A stretch of 5,503 bases of DNA from an uncultured Muribaculaceae bacterium (GCA_938039795.1 CALHWU010000088.1:1-5503), one strand, 5' to 3'; positions 1 to 5,451 are shown, counted from the first letter of the stretch. Numbers and translations are program-made. The notes: generated by a model not told the origin, from the letters alone.

Positions 1-1
1 C

Positions 2-565
2 GCACCGTTCAGCCAGACATTCAGCGTCAGAAAGGAAAGCGACTACTCTACTATCACATTCAATATCGTGGGCCTCGACTCCGTAGCTGCTGTAGTGGAA
101 CTGCTTTCGGCGTCGGATATGCCTCTCAAACGCAAGCCGGTGGAGGGCGGCAAAGCGGTGTTTGACCATACGCTGCCCAATACGTATTATGCCCGGCTCT
201 TCATCGACCGCAACGGAAACGGACTCTACGACGGCGGCTCACTGACCGAAGGCATCCAGCCCGAGGAGGTGTATTATTACCCGAAGAAGATACCGCTGAA
301 GCAGCGTTGGGACGTCGTTCAGAGCTGGAATGTCTACGAGCTTCCTCTTGATGCCCAGAAACCGCTCGACATAAAGAAAAACAAGCCGAAACCCAAGCCC
401 GGTGAAATACCCGAGAAGGATGATGACGAGGAGGATGAGTATGATGAATATGATCCCGCCAACGGCTTCGGCAACGGCATGAACCAGAGTCTCGGAGGGC
501 GTCGCAACAACGGGATGAGAAACAACCGCGTGCGCCGCAACAATGACCGCAACGCATATCAATGA
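2..565 (+). CDS. C-terminal part of an Ig-like-domain surface protein (5' end outside window)
   Basis: The frame is open from the first bases of the window to the TGA at 563-565, so the gene begins upstream and only about 187 C-terminal residues are seen. The segment around 180-245 encodes YYARLFIDRNGNGLYDGG, a beta-strand followed by a D-x-N-G-N-G-x-Y-D loop. A 'VYYYP' motif (about 270-282) and a 'WNVYELP' segment follow. This order is what I recall from the C-terminal end of Bacteroidetes Ig-like (Big_5/SbsA-type) domain proteins, often exported lipoproteins; the assignment is from memory of the family. The end is odd: Lys/Pro-rich residues (about 374-400), a 14-residue acidic run (413-454), then an Arg/Asn/Gly-rich tail (494-562). 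The N-terminus, any signal peptide and the exact role cannot be seen. The stop is 4 bases before the preferred rex start, suggesting co-transcription. Certain as a coding region, moderately sure of the family. Confidence 0.75.
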   Translation, partial: APFSQTFSVRKESDYSTITFNIVGLDSVAAVVELLSASDMPLKRKPVEGGKAVFDHTLPNTYYARLFIDRNGNGLYDGGSLTEGIQPEEVYYYPKKIPLKQRWDVVQSWNVYELPLDAQKPLDIKKNKPKPKPGEIPEKDDDEEDEYDEYDPANGFGNGMNQSLGGRRNNGMRNNRVRRNNDRNAYQ

Positions 566-569
566 AGCC

Positions 570-1241
570 ATGACCGATCAGCGCACGAATATCGCATCAC
601 CCCACGAGATATTGCCGGAGCCGACGCTGAGCCGACTGCCCTGGTATCTTGCCTACGTCAGCCTGCTGAAGATGAGAAGGGTGGCCTACGTCAGTTCAAC
701 GGCTATAGCCAGGGGGATACATCTCGATGCCTCGATGGTGGCCAAAGATCTGTCGTTTGTCAATGTACGCGGCAAGACTCGCATAGGCTATGAGGTGATG
801 GAGCTGGAGCGCGAGCTGCGCAATTTTCTGGGCTTCGACCGCGAGCATAATGCTGTCATAGCCGGCGTGGGATCGCTTGGAGCGGCGCTTATAGCTGATT
901 CGGGTCTGCAACGCTATGGCCTCGATATTGTGGCCGGATTTGACGTGGAACAGACTATCATAGGCACCATCATATCCGGAGTGCCTGTGTTTGACATCAC
1001 TCAGGCATCGGAAGTGTGTGCCGACATGCATGCCGATATCGGAGTGATTGCAGTGCCGGTCGAGCAGGCGCAGGCTGTTGCCGAGACGCTCATCGAGGCT
1101 GGCGTCAGCGCCTTGTGGAACTTCACTCCATGTCGTTTGCTGGCTCCCGACGACATCGTGATACAGAATACGTCGATCTACGCGCATCTGGCCGTGATGT
1201 ATAACCGAATGAACGCTAAAAAGACTGATATCCCGCGATGA
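570..1241 (+). CDS. rex: Redox-sensing transcriptional repressor Rex
   Basis: Rex is a cytoplasmic dimeric repressor that binds DNA when NADH/NAD+ is low and releases it on binding NADH, which derepresses fermentation and respiration genes. From ATG 570 the protein is 223 aa, the usual length. The N-terminal winged helix (about residues 14-80) starts with PEPTLSRLPWYL, continues through YVSSTAIARGIHLDASMVAKD (40-60) and ends in the wing with GKTRIGYEV (68-76). The Rossmann domain has the GVGSLG nucleotide-binding loop (99-104) and an acidic residue after the second strand (AGFDVE, D125). The C-terminal part carries WNFTP and NTSIYAHLAVMYNR, typical of the domain-swapped dimer helix. An in-frame ATG at 543 would add nine residues and overlap the upstream gene by 23 bases; I prefer 570 because family members begin close to the 'LPEPTLRRLP' motif. 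The TGA overlaps the next ATG as ATGA (1238-1241), implying translational coupling. I saw no clear Rex operator in the window. Confidence 0.96.
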   Translation: MTDQRTNIASPHEILPEPTLSRLPWYLAYVSLLKMRRVAYVSSTAIARGIHLDASMVAKDLSFVNVRGKTRIGYEVMELERELRNFLGFDREHNAVIAGVGSLGAALIADSGLQRYGLDIVAGFDVEQTIIGTIISGVPVFDITQASEVCADMHADIGVIAVPVEQAQAVAETLIEAGVSALWNFTPCRLLAPDDIVIQNTSIYAHLAVMYNRMNAKKTDIPR

Positions 1242-1783
1242 AGGCAATAGCTCTCAGGCGCAGCCCTGTCGATCCGGTGGCGCCCGACACACGGATGCAG
1301 CTGATCGCCGACTCAGCCATAGTGGGTGCGGGCAGGCCGCTTTTTCTGCCGGACTTCGCCCCGTCGTGGATCGGGAGGATCGGAGTGGCATGCAGAATCT
1401 CACGTCTGGGCAAGGACATAGCTCCACGCTTCGCCGACCGGTATGCCGACGCATACTGTCTGTGTCTGCACCTGATCCCGAAGGGTATTGATGTCACTGA
1501 CGCAAGAGGAGGATTGTTTGACAATTGTCTGGCTCTCGGGCCATGGCGTCAGTTGCCCGACGGCGGCACGATCGAGGTCGCTGGAGTCGATTTCCTTCAG
1601 GCACTCGATCTCGGTGACGTCGACTTCCGTGGAGCAATTGCTGCCGTCAGCAGGTATGCGACGCTCAAGACAGGCGATATCATTGTGGCGGCTTTCATAC
1701 ATGATGTCGCGGACGTAAATGCCGGCGACGATATATGCGTGCGTGTCGACGGCGAAGAGGCGCTGGCCACAAGAGTAAGATGA
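1238..1783 (+). CDS. FAH-family-like protein with apparently lost metal site (predicted pseudoenzyme)
   Basis: The 181-aa product resembles the roughly 200-aa Bacteroidales fumarylacetoacetate hydrolase (FAH) family proteins in its framework. RPLFLPDF (33-40) matches the family 'PFFIPDF', RISRLGKDI (53-61) matches 'KINRVGKHI', then come FADRYAD (65-71), LFDNCLALGPW (93-103), and TLKTGDIIV (142-150) with VNAGDDICVRVDGE (160-173), matching the family ending 'TLKTGDLIF...VKIGDRLEAFLEGE'. The catalytic parts are missing. The family H-H-E-V-E metal motif aligns without gaps to I45-G46-R47-I48-G49, the 'GIDFTARDLQ' segment is LHLIPKGID (77-85), and 'TGTPAGVG' is AAFIHDVAD (151-159). The usual N-terminal 'GRNYAEH' is also absent. 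The comparison rests on family sequences I remember, not a computed alignment. The gene is uninterrupted and starts in the rex stop codon, so it does not look like a decaying pseudogene. Its role is unknown; a structural, binding or regulatory function is possible, but not the classical metal-dependent hydrolase chemistry. Confidence 0.72.
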   Translation: MKAIALRRSPVDPVAPDTRMQLIADSAIVGAGRPLFLPDFAPSWIGRIGVACRISRLGKDIAPRFADRYADAYCLCLHLIPKGIDVTDARGGLFDNCLALGPWRQLPDGGTIEVAGVDFLQALDLGDVDFRGAIAAVSRYATLKTGDIIVAAFIHDVADVNAGDDICVRVDGEEALATRVR

Positions 1784-1833
1784 TCGAGGCTTATGCCACA
1801 CAATAAAACGCCAGGGAAAGAGTTATCTTTAAT

Positions 1834-3039
1834 ATGAATTACATGCATTTCATAACGGCGGTATCGCTCGCTTCTATGCTTGCAGTCGTGCCCGTGGCCG
1901 CTCAGGACAAGAATGACTTCAATCCGGTGCAGACGGGTGTCAACTCCCTGAGCATCGCCCCGGATGCCCGCGGAGCGTCGATGGGCGACCTTGGTGCGGC
2001 AACTGAACCGGATGCCAATTCACAGTTCTGGAACCCGTCGAAATATGCCTTTGCCTACAGCCGGGCCGGTTTTTCGTTGAGCTATACGCCCTGGCTTCGC
2101 AAGATCGTCGATGATATTTTCCTGGCGAATCTGTCGGGCTACTGGAAGATAGGCGAATCAGACAATCAGGCTGTCAGCGCGTCGCTCCGGTATTTTTCTC
2201 TTGGTGAGGTGACCACGGGTTCGGAAGCGATAGGTTCCGCCCAGACTCTCAATCCATATGAAATGTCGGTCGATGCGGGGTATTCGCGCAAGCTCTCCGA
2301 GAAATTCTCGATGGGGGTGGTGCTGAGATACATATATTCCGACCTCGGTTTCTCATCGTCATATTCTGGCGATATGTCGACCGGAGCGTCGGCTTTCTCG
2401 GCTGATATATCGGGATATTATACCACTTATCCGGTCATAGGGCGCAATGAGTGCCAGTGGTCATGGGGATGGGACATATCCAATATAGGCACAAAGGTAT
2501 CATATGATCACGGCAACGATCCTGCCTTTCTGCCCACTAATCTCCGTCTCGGCACTGCATTCACCTTCCCGCTGGCCGATTATCACAATCTGACCCTGGG
2601 ACTTGACCTCAACAAGCTTCTGGTGCCGACGCGTCCGCGTGAGGCCGATTATGATACTTCAACACCCGACGGACAGCGGGAGTATCTCGATGCTCTTGAG
2701 CGCTGGGAGAATATGTCGTCGATCACGGGCATATTCAAGTCGTTCTCGGATGCGCCCGGCGGTTTCAGCGAGGAGCTTAAGGAGATCAACTGGTCGCTCG
2801 GGGCTGAATATGTCTACAATCAGCAGTTTTTTCTGCGCGCTGGATATTTTCACGAACATGCCATGAAGGGCAACCGTCAGTATTTCGGCATGGGAGCCGG
2901 ATTCTCGTTCAACGTGCTGAAGATCGATGCCTCATACATGATAGCCACTGCGCAGACATCGCCGCTCGACCAGACACTGCGTTTCACACTTACATTTGAT
3001 ATGGACGGTCTGCGTGAACTTTTCGGACGCGGCCGCTGA
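1834..3039 (+). CDS. porV: Type IX secretion system outer-membrane protein PorV (LptO)
   Basis: PorV is an outer-membrane beta-barrel of the FadL-like kind. In the type IX secretion system it shuttles cargo from the Sov/SprA translocon to the attachment complex containing PorU. The 401-aa product is close to the family size (Porphyromonas protein about 390). It has a Sec signal peptide (hydrophobic 6-23, likely cleavage V-A-A|Q after residue 23). The diagnostic N-terminal block is SIAPDARGASMGDLGAA (40-56) with FWNPSKYAF (65-73). Further family signatures are FKSFSDAPGG (301-310), 'SLGAEY', 'LRAGYFHE' and 'KGNRQYFGMGAGF', and the C-terminus has alternating strands typical of a barrel. In-frame ATGs at 1834 and 1843 both allow the signal peptide; 1834 gives slightly more of the n-region. 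The 50-base upstream gap is AT-rich just before the ATG, with no Shine-Dalgarno, as is common in this phylum. The partner gene porU, which adjoins porV in Porphyromonas, is not in this window. Confidence 0.95.
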   Translation: MNYMHFITAVSLASMLAVVPVAAQDKNDFNPVQTGVNSLSIAPDARGASMGDLGAATEPDANSQFWNPSKYAFAYSRAGFSLSYTPWLRKIVDDIFLANLSGYWKIGESDNQAVSASLRYFSLGEVTTGSEAIGSAQTLNPYEMSVDAGYSRKLSEKFSMGVVLRYIYSDLGFSSSYSGDMSTGASAFSADISGYYTTYPVIGRNECQWSWGWDISNIGTKVSYDHGNDPAFLPTNLRLGTAFTFPLADYHNLTLGLDLNKLLVPTRPREADYDTSTPDGQREYLDALERWENMSSITGIFKSFSDAPGGFSEELKEINWSLGAEYVYNQQFFLRAGYFHEHAMKGNRQYFGMGAGFSFNVLKIDASYMIATAQTSPLDQTLRFTLTFDMDGLRELFGRGR

Positions 3040-3055
3040 TAATTGATATGACCCC

Positions 3056-3544
3056 ATGCAACACTTATCCGATATACGAAGCGGTCTCGGCTATGACGTC
3101 CATGCTTTTGCCGACGGACGCGCTCTGATACTCTGCGGTGTCGAAATACCGCATACGCAAGGTCTTCTTGGCCACAGCGACGCCGATGTGGCGCTCCATG
3201 CGCTCGCCGACGCTCTGCTTGGAGCGGCTGCCATGCGCGACATAGGCTATCATTTTCCCGACACAGATCCACGGTTCGCTGGCGCTGATTCGCGTAAGCT
3301 TCTGCGCCATGTGGTAGGCCTCTTGGCCGGCGAGGGCTACGTGATATCCAATGCCGACATAACCATTGTGGCGCAGGCTCCGAAATTAGCTCCCCATATA
3401 GAGCAGATGCGCGCTAATGTGGCGGCGGATCTAGGCATCGGCGTCGATCGGGTGTCGGTGAAGGCTACCACGACGGAGCGGCTCGGCTTTACGGGGCGCA
3501 AGGAGGGAATCGCCGCGATGGCCACCGCGCTGATAATGCGCTGA
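3056..3544 (+). CDS. ispF: 2-C-methyl-D-erythritol 2,4-cyclodiphosphate synthase
   Basis: IspF converts 4-diphosphocytidyl-2-C-methyl-D-erythritol 2-phosphate to the 2,4-cyclodiphosphate with release of CMP. This is the fifth step of the non-mevalonate (MEP) isoprenoid pathway, in the cytosol, by a homotrimer with active sites between subunits. The 162-aa length is normal. All expected residues are present: the metal ligands D14 and H16 in GYDVH (12-16) and H48 after GHSDADVALH (39-48), the flexible DIGYHFPDTDP loop (62-72), and the nucleotide/phosphate-binding KATTTERLGFTGRKEGIA (136-153). The enzyme looks fully functional. The first few residues (MQHLSDI) precede the family's usual start near 'RSGLGYDVH', so the exact start is slightly uncertain, but no other in-frame ATG is nearby. 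It begins 16 bases after the porV stop, so it is probably co-transcribed with porV. Confidence 0.98.
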   Translation: MQHLSDIRSGLGYDVHAFADGRALILCGVEIPHTQGLLGHSDADVALHALADALLGAAAMRDIGYHFPDTDPRFAGADSRKLLRHVVGLLAGEGYVISNADITIVAQAPKLAPHIEQMRANVAADLGIGVDRVSVKATTTERLGFTGRKEGIAAMATALIMR

Positions 3545-3659
3545 CTGCACTTGTCTGTAGCGGACGGATGATAGGCGAAGGGCTCTGCGGATGCTTTGGC
3601 CGACAAACAATTTCGGCTCTGCTGACGTTTTTAAGGAAAATTGGTCTTTGATACTACAG

Positions 3660-3935
3660 ATGATTCGAACTCTCGCATTTATGATGTGTCTGCTGGCGGC
3701 AACGCTTATGCTGTCGGCCGATGGTGAATGCGTCGATGCGCCGGAATTGTATCCGGAGCCTGAGGCGCAGGAGATGGTCATCGTTTTGTCGGACGAAACG
3801 ACGGATGTCGCAGGTCATGAAGAATCGTCCCGGCGATGCGGCATCGCGGAGCATCGTGTCGTTGCCGTTCCGGTGGTGAAGGCTGCCGCCGTTGTCAGGC
3901 CGGCAAGAATACGTCATTGCGTGTTCAGGGAATAA
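3660..3935 (+). CDS. Small exported protein of unknown function
   Basis: I do not recognise this gene. From ATG 3660 it encodes 91 residues. The first 20 form a good Sec signal peptide: a basic R3, a hydrophobic core LAFMMCLLAATLML (5-18), then SA|D as a likely signal peptidase I site. The mature part is short and split: an acidic, proline-containing half (about 21-57, with PELYPEPEAQE), then a basic and valine/alanine-rich half (about 58-91, with VVAVPVVKAAAVVRPARIRH). Three cysteines lie at about 24, 60 and 88; there is no lipobox in the right place. The same frame could start at 3591, but that would put 23 polar residues before the signal peptide, so I prefer 3660. It is 115 bases from ispF and followed by a hairpin. 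Real-gene status rests on the signal peptide, the frame and the gap it fills, so confidence is moderate. Confidence 0.55.
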   Translation: MIRTLAFMMCLLAATLMLSADGECVDAPELYPEPEAQEMVIVLSDETTDVAGHEESSRRCGIAEHRVVAVPVVKAAAVVRPARIRHCVFRE

Positions 3936-3943
3936 TCGGAAAT

Positions 3944-3977
3944 GGAGCCATCAGGCTCCCGTAGCATGTCTTTTTTT
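3944..3977 (+). terminator. Hairpin plus T-tract after the small exported protein (weak or displaced terminator)
   Basis: A perfect 6-bp stem GGAGCC/GGCTCC (3944-3949 with 3954-3959) closes an ATCA loop nine bases after the TAA at 3933-3935. A run of seven T follows at 3971-3977, but an 11-base spacer separates it from the stem. A standard intrinsic terminator has the T-run directly after the stem, so this is either weak, altered, or an RNA stability or attenuation structure in the leader of the next gene. Confidence 0.45.
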
Positions 3978-4028
3978 ATTCGTCCGTCTATATGTGACGG
4001 CGGTTTTGTCTTACAGATAATTATTCCC

Positions 4029-5063
4029 ATGACACTTATATTATTGTATCTTATAGGGGCTCTGATGCTCTCGTTTCTGTGTTCGGTCCTTGAAGCCGTG
4101 CTCCTTTCCACTCCCGTTTCGTTTATTGCCATGAAAGAGGCGCAGGGAGTGAAGACGGCGTCGCTGATGATGAAATATAAAACCAATGTTGACCGTCCGG
4201 TCGCGGCCATTCTGACACTCAATACCGTCGCCCATACGATCGGTGCGGCAGGCGTCGGCTCGGAGTCGGTCAAGGTGTTCGGCGAAGCCTATTTCGGCAT
4301 AATTTCGGCGATTCTCACTCTGCTGATTCTGGTATTGTCGGAGATAATTCCCAAAACCATAGGCGCGTCATACTGGCGAACTCTCGCGATGCCTTCGGCA
4401 AAAATCATACGCTTCCTGATCGTCGTGACATATCCGCTGGTTTGGCTGTCGGAACTGCTGACGCGTAGTTTCTCGCCACGCATACAGCCTCTGACTGTCA
4501 GCCGCGAGGAAGTGGCGGCGATGGTCAGCGTCGGCACTGATGAGGGGGTTATAGAAATGGCTGAAAATAACATGATACAGAATTTTCTGAAACTGTCGGA
4601 TATCGCCGCGCGGGAGATCATGACACCGTTTGTGGTGGTGGAGGCGGTGGGTAAATCCACCACCATGCGGCAGTTTTATGAAAACAAAGCATTGACGCCG
4701 TTTTCCAGGATTCCGGTGTATGACACGCAGCGTGAATTCATTGTCGGCTACGTCAGGAGAGCCGACGTGCTCGATCATCTCGCGAAAGACAGATTCGACA
4801 CCCCGGTGGGAGAGATCTCACGTCCGATACTGTTTTTCTCCGAGACAACAAAAGTGGATGACATCTGGCAGCGTATGCTTGAGCGGAAAGAGCATATATC
4901 GGTGGTGACCGATGAATACGGCTGCATGCGAGGTATCGTCACGATGGAGGACGTTATCGAGACTATGCTCGGTGTGGAGATCGTCGACGAATGCGACACG
5001 ACAGAGGACTTGCAGGCTATGGCCCGCAAAAAATACGCTCCCCGCGTATTGCAGAAGGCATAG
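4029..5063 (+). CDS. CNNM/CorC-type membrane protein: DUF21 transmembrane domain plus CBS pair
   Basis: From ATG 4029 the protein is 344 aa. The N-terminal half is a CNNM (DUF21) domain with hydrophobic segments at about 2-25, 55-75, 88-108 and 122-142. It carries the conserved small polar and acidic residues LCSVLEAVLLSTP (17-29), LNTVAHTIGAAGVG (64-77) and SEIIPKTIGA (104-113). The cytoplasmic half is a CBS tandem: the first repeat begins near REIMTPFVVV (195-204), and the second includes ERKEHISVVTDEYG (285-298) and GIVTMEDVIE (302-311). Proteins of this family are linked to Mg2+/divalent cation efflux, with CBS domains binding adenine nucleotides; many are annotated as hemolysin-like. The product ends about 30 residues after the CBS pair, so the C-terminal CorC_HlyC transporter-associated domain of full-length (about 420-450 aa) members is absent, which also fits Bacteroides homologues I remember. 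The frame extends back to ATG 3942, but that 29-residue extension is polar, overlaps the upstream hairpin and is not family-like. Likely a stand-alone gene, ending before the terminator at 5176. Confidence 0.93.
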   Translation: MTLILLYLIGALMLSFLCSVLEAVLLSTPVSFIAMKEAQGVKTASLMMKYKTNVDRPVAAILTLNTVAHTIGAAGVGSESVKVFGEAYFGIISAILTLLILVLSEIIPKTIGASYWRTLAMPSAKIIRFLIVVTYPLVWLSELLTRSFSPRIQPLTVSREEVAAMVSVGTDEGVIEMAENNMIQNFLKLSDIAAREIMTPFVVVEAVGKSTTMRQFYENKALTPFSRIPVYDTQREFIVGYVRRADVLDHLAKDRFDTPVGEISRPILFFSETTKVDDIWQRMLERKEHISVVTDEYGCMRGIVTMEDVIETMLGVEIVDECDTTEDLQAMARKKYAPRVLQKA

Positions 5064-5068
5064 CCGCT

Positions 5069-5089
5069 CTCTTTTCTGCTCTTTTTCTG
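5069..5089 (+). repeat. Imperfect polypyrimidine tandem after the CNNM gene
   Basis: CTCTTTTCTG (5069-5078) is followed directly by CTCTTTTTCTG (5079-5089), two near-identical pyrimidine-rich units differing by one T. It sits just after the stop codon at 5061-5063. It may be simple slippage; no function is evident. Confidence 0.6.
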
Positions 5090-5090
5090 C

Positions 5091-5124
5091 CGGAGTAACA
5101 GATCTATTGTGTATCTTAGCTCCG
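5091..5124 (+). other. Possible 3' UTR hairpin
   Basis: CGGAG (5091-5095) pairs with CTCCG (5120-5124). Inside it, after small bulges, AGAT (5100-5103) pairs with ATCT (5113-5116) around a 9-base loop. It is imperfect and not followed by a T-run, so it is not itself a terminator. It could protect the 3' end of the CNNM transcript or be chance. Confidence 0.35.
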
Positions 5125-5175
5125 AGATTCGGTGATTATATTTCAGTTTAATAATACAAAGTTACTTAATCTCAG

Positions 5176-5198
5176 GGAGACTTCGGTCTCCTTTTTTT
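5176..5198 (+). terminator. Strong intrinsic terminator with UUCG tetraloop
   Basis: GGAGAC (5176-5181) and GTCTCC (5186-5191) form a perfect 6-bp stem closed by a TTCG loop, the very stable C(UUCG)G tetraloop. It is followed at once by seven T (5192-5198). This is a textbook Rho-independent terminator on the + strand and most likely ends the CNNM transcript about 110 bases after its stop. The T-run lies only downstream on the + strand, so termination of leftward transcription is not predicted. Confidence 0.93.
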
Positions 5199-5225
5199 GT
5201 TGCAGGTCTGCCTCTGTGAGAAATA

Positions 5226-5296
5226 TCCTCCGTCGGTGGTGCGCTCAACGGGGGCTTGCTCAGCCCCCTCGGCGCTCGGCCTTACCCTGAGGAGGA
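5226..5296. repeat. GC-rich intergenic element with nested inverted repeats
   Basis: In an otherwise AT-rich gap lies a roughly 70-base GC-rich block with three nested complementary arms: TCCTCC (5226-5231) with GGAGGA (5291-5296), GCGC (5241-5244) with GCGC (5272-5275), and a perfect 7-bp hairpin GGGGGCT/AGCCCCC (5250-5256 with 5262-5268) with loop TGCTC. No open frame runs through it and no T-run follows the hairpin. Its composition and symmetry resemble short interspersed palindromic elements found between Bacteroidales genes, but one copy cannot establish that. The pairings are read directly; the nature of the element is inferred. Confidence 0.45.
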
Positions 5297-5321
5297 GTGA
5301 GGAGAATGCCGTTGCACTTCT

Positions 5322-5347
5322 TATTGGAATCTTTAATTGGAATCTTT
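5322..5347. repeat. 13-bp tandem duplication upstream of the tRNA promoter
   Basis: TATTGGAATCTTT (5322-5334) is followed immediately by AATTGGAATCTTT (5335-5347), identical in 12 of 13 positions. The two units end 33 bases before the -33 box of the tRNA promoter. One and a fraction helical turns per unit could suit a regulator binding twice on similar faces, or it may be replication slippage. Confidence 0.85.
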
Positions 5348-5380
5348 CCGAAAAAGTTTCTCAAAAAAGTTGCTTAAACA

Positions 5381-5412
5381 TTTGGTCATATCAAATAAAG
5401 TTTCTACCTTTG
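5381..5412 (+). promoter_or_regulatory. Bacteroidetes-type promoter of the tRNA-Phe gene
   Basis: TTTG (5381-5384) matches the -33 box and TACCTTTG (5405-5412) matches the -7 consensus TAnnTTTG exactly, with a 20-base spacer, in the usual range for the primary sigma factor of this phylum. Transcription should begin roughly at 5418-5420, leaving a leader of about 33 bases before the tRNA. AT-rich DNA with A and T tracts (5347-5400) lies upstream, as in strong stable-RNA promoters. Confidence 0.92.
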
Positions 5413-5435
5413 CATCGCAAAACGGGAGCAATCCT

Positions 5436-5445
5436 ATTTGCAAAT
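5436..5445. other. 10-bp perfect palindrome in the tRNA leader
   Basis: ATTTGCAAAT reads the same on both strands, seven bases before the tRNA 5' end and just after the predicted transcription start. It could be a small operator or part of the precursor processed by RNase P, but a 10-bp AT-rich palindrome can easily be chance. Confidence 0.3.
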
Positions 5446-5451
5446 GGTAAA

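Noticed and set aside
543..569. Upstream in-frame ATG as the rex start
   Set aside because: It would overlap the preceding gene by 23 bases and add nine residues not seen in the family; ATG 570 gives the usual length and a short gap. Not excluded by the sequence alone.
239..571. 110-aa minus-strand frame with a long hydrophobic stretch that looks like a membrane protein
   Set aside because: It is the complement of the acidic GAT/GAG codon run in the + strand gene, which reads as Ile/Leu on the other strand. It lies wholly inside a convincing + strand gene.
1824..1831. TATCTTTA as a -7 promoter box in front of porV
   Set aside because: It differs from TAnnTTTG at the last base, has no TTTG at the right distance upstream, and would start transcription at or after the porV ATG.
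2603..2866. 87-aa alternative-frame plus-strand frame inside porV
   Set aside because: Arg/Ser-rich shadow of the porV frame with no independent start context; porV family signatures cover the same bases.
3599..3633. GCCGA/TCGGC hairpin and following T-rich stretch as an ispF terminator
   Set aside because: The stem is only 5 bp with a 9-base loop, and the T-run begins more than ten bases after it; too weak to call.
3591..3659. Longer start for the small exported protein
   Set aside because: It would bury the signal peptide 23 residues inside the protein; the internal ATG at 3660 gives a normal signal peptide.
3942..4028. N-terminal extension of the CNNM protein from ATG 3942
   Set aside because: The 29 added residues are polar, overlap the GGAGCC/GGCTCC hairpin and T-run, and precede the family's normal start at the first membrane segment (4029).
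5137..5144. TATATTTC as a promoter for a small RNA ending at the 5176-5198 terminator
   Set aside because: One mismatch to the -7 box and no -33 TTTG/TTG at 19-21 bases upstream; the terminator is better explained as the end of the CNNM transcript.
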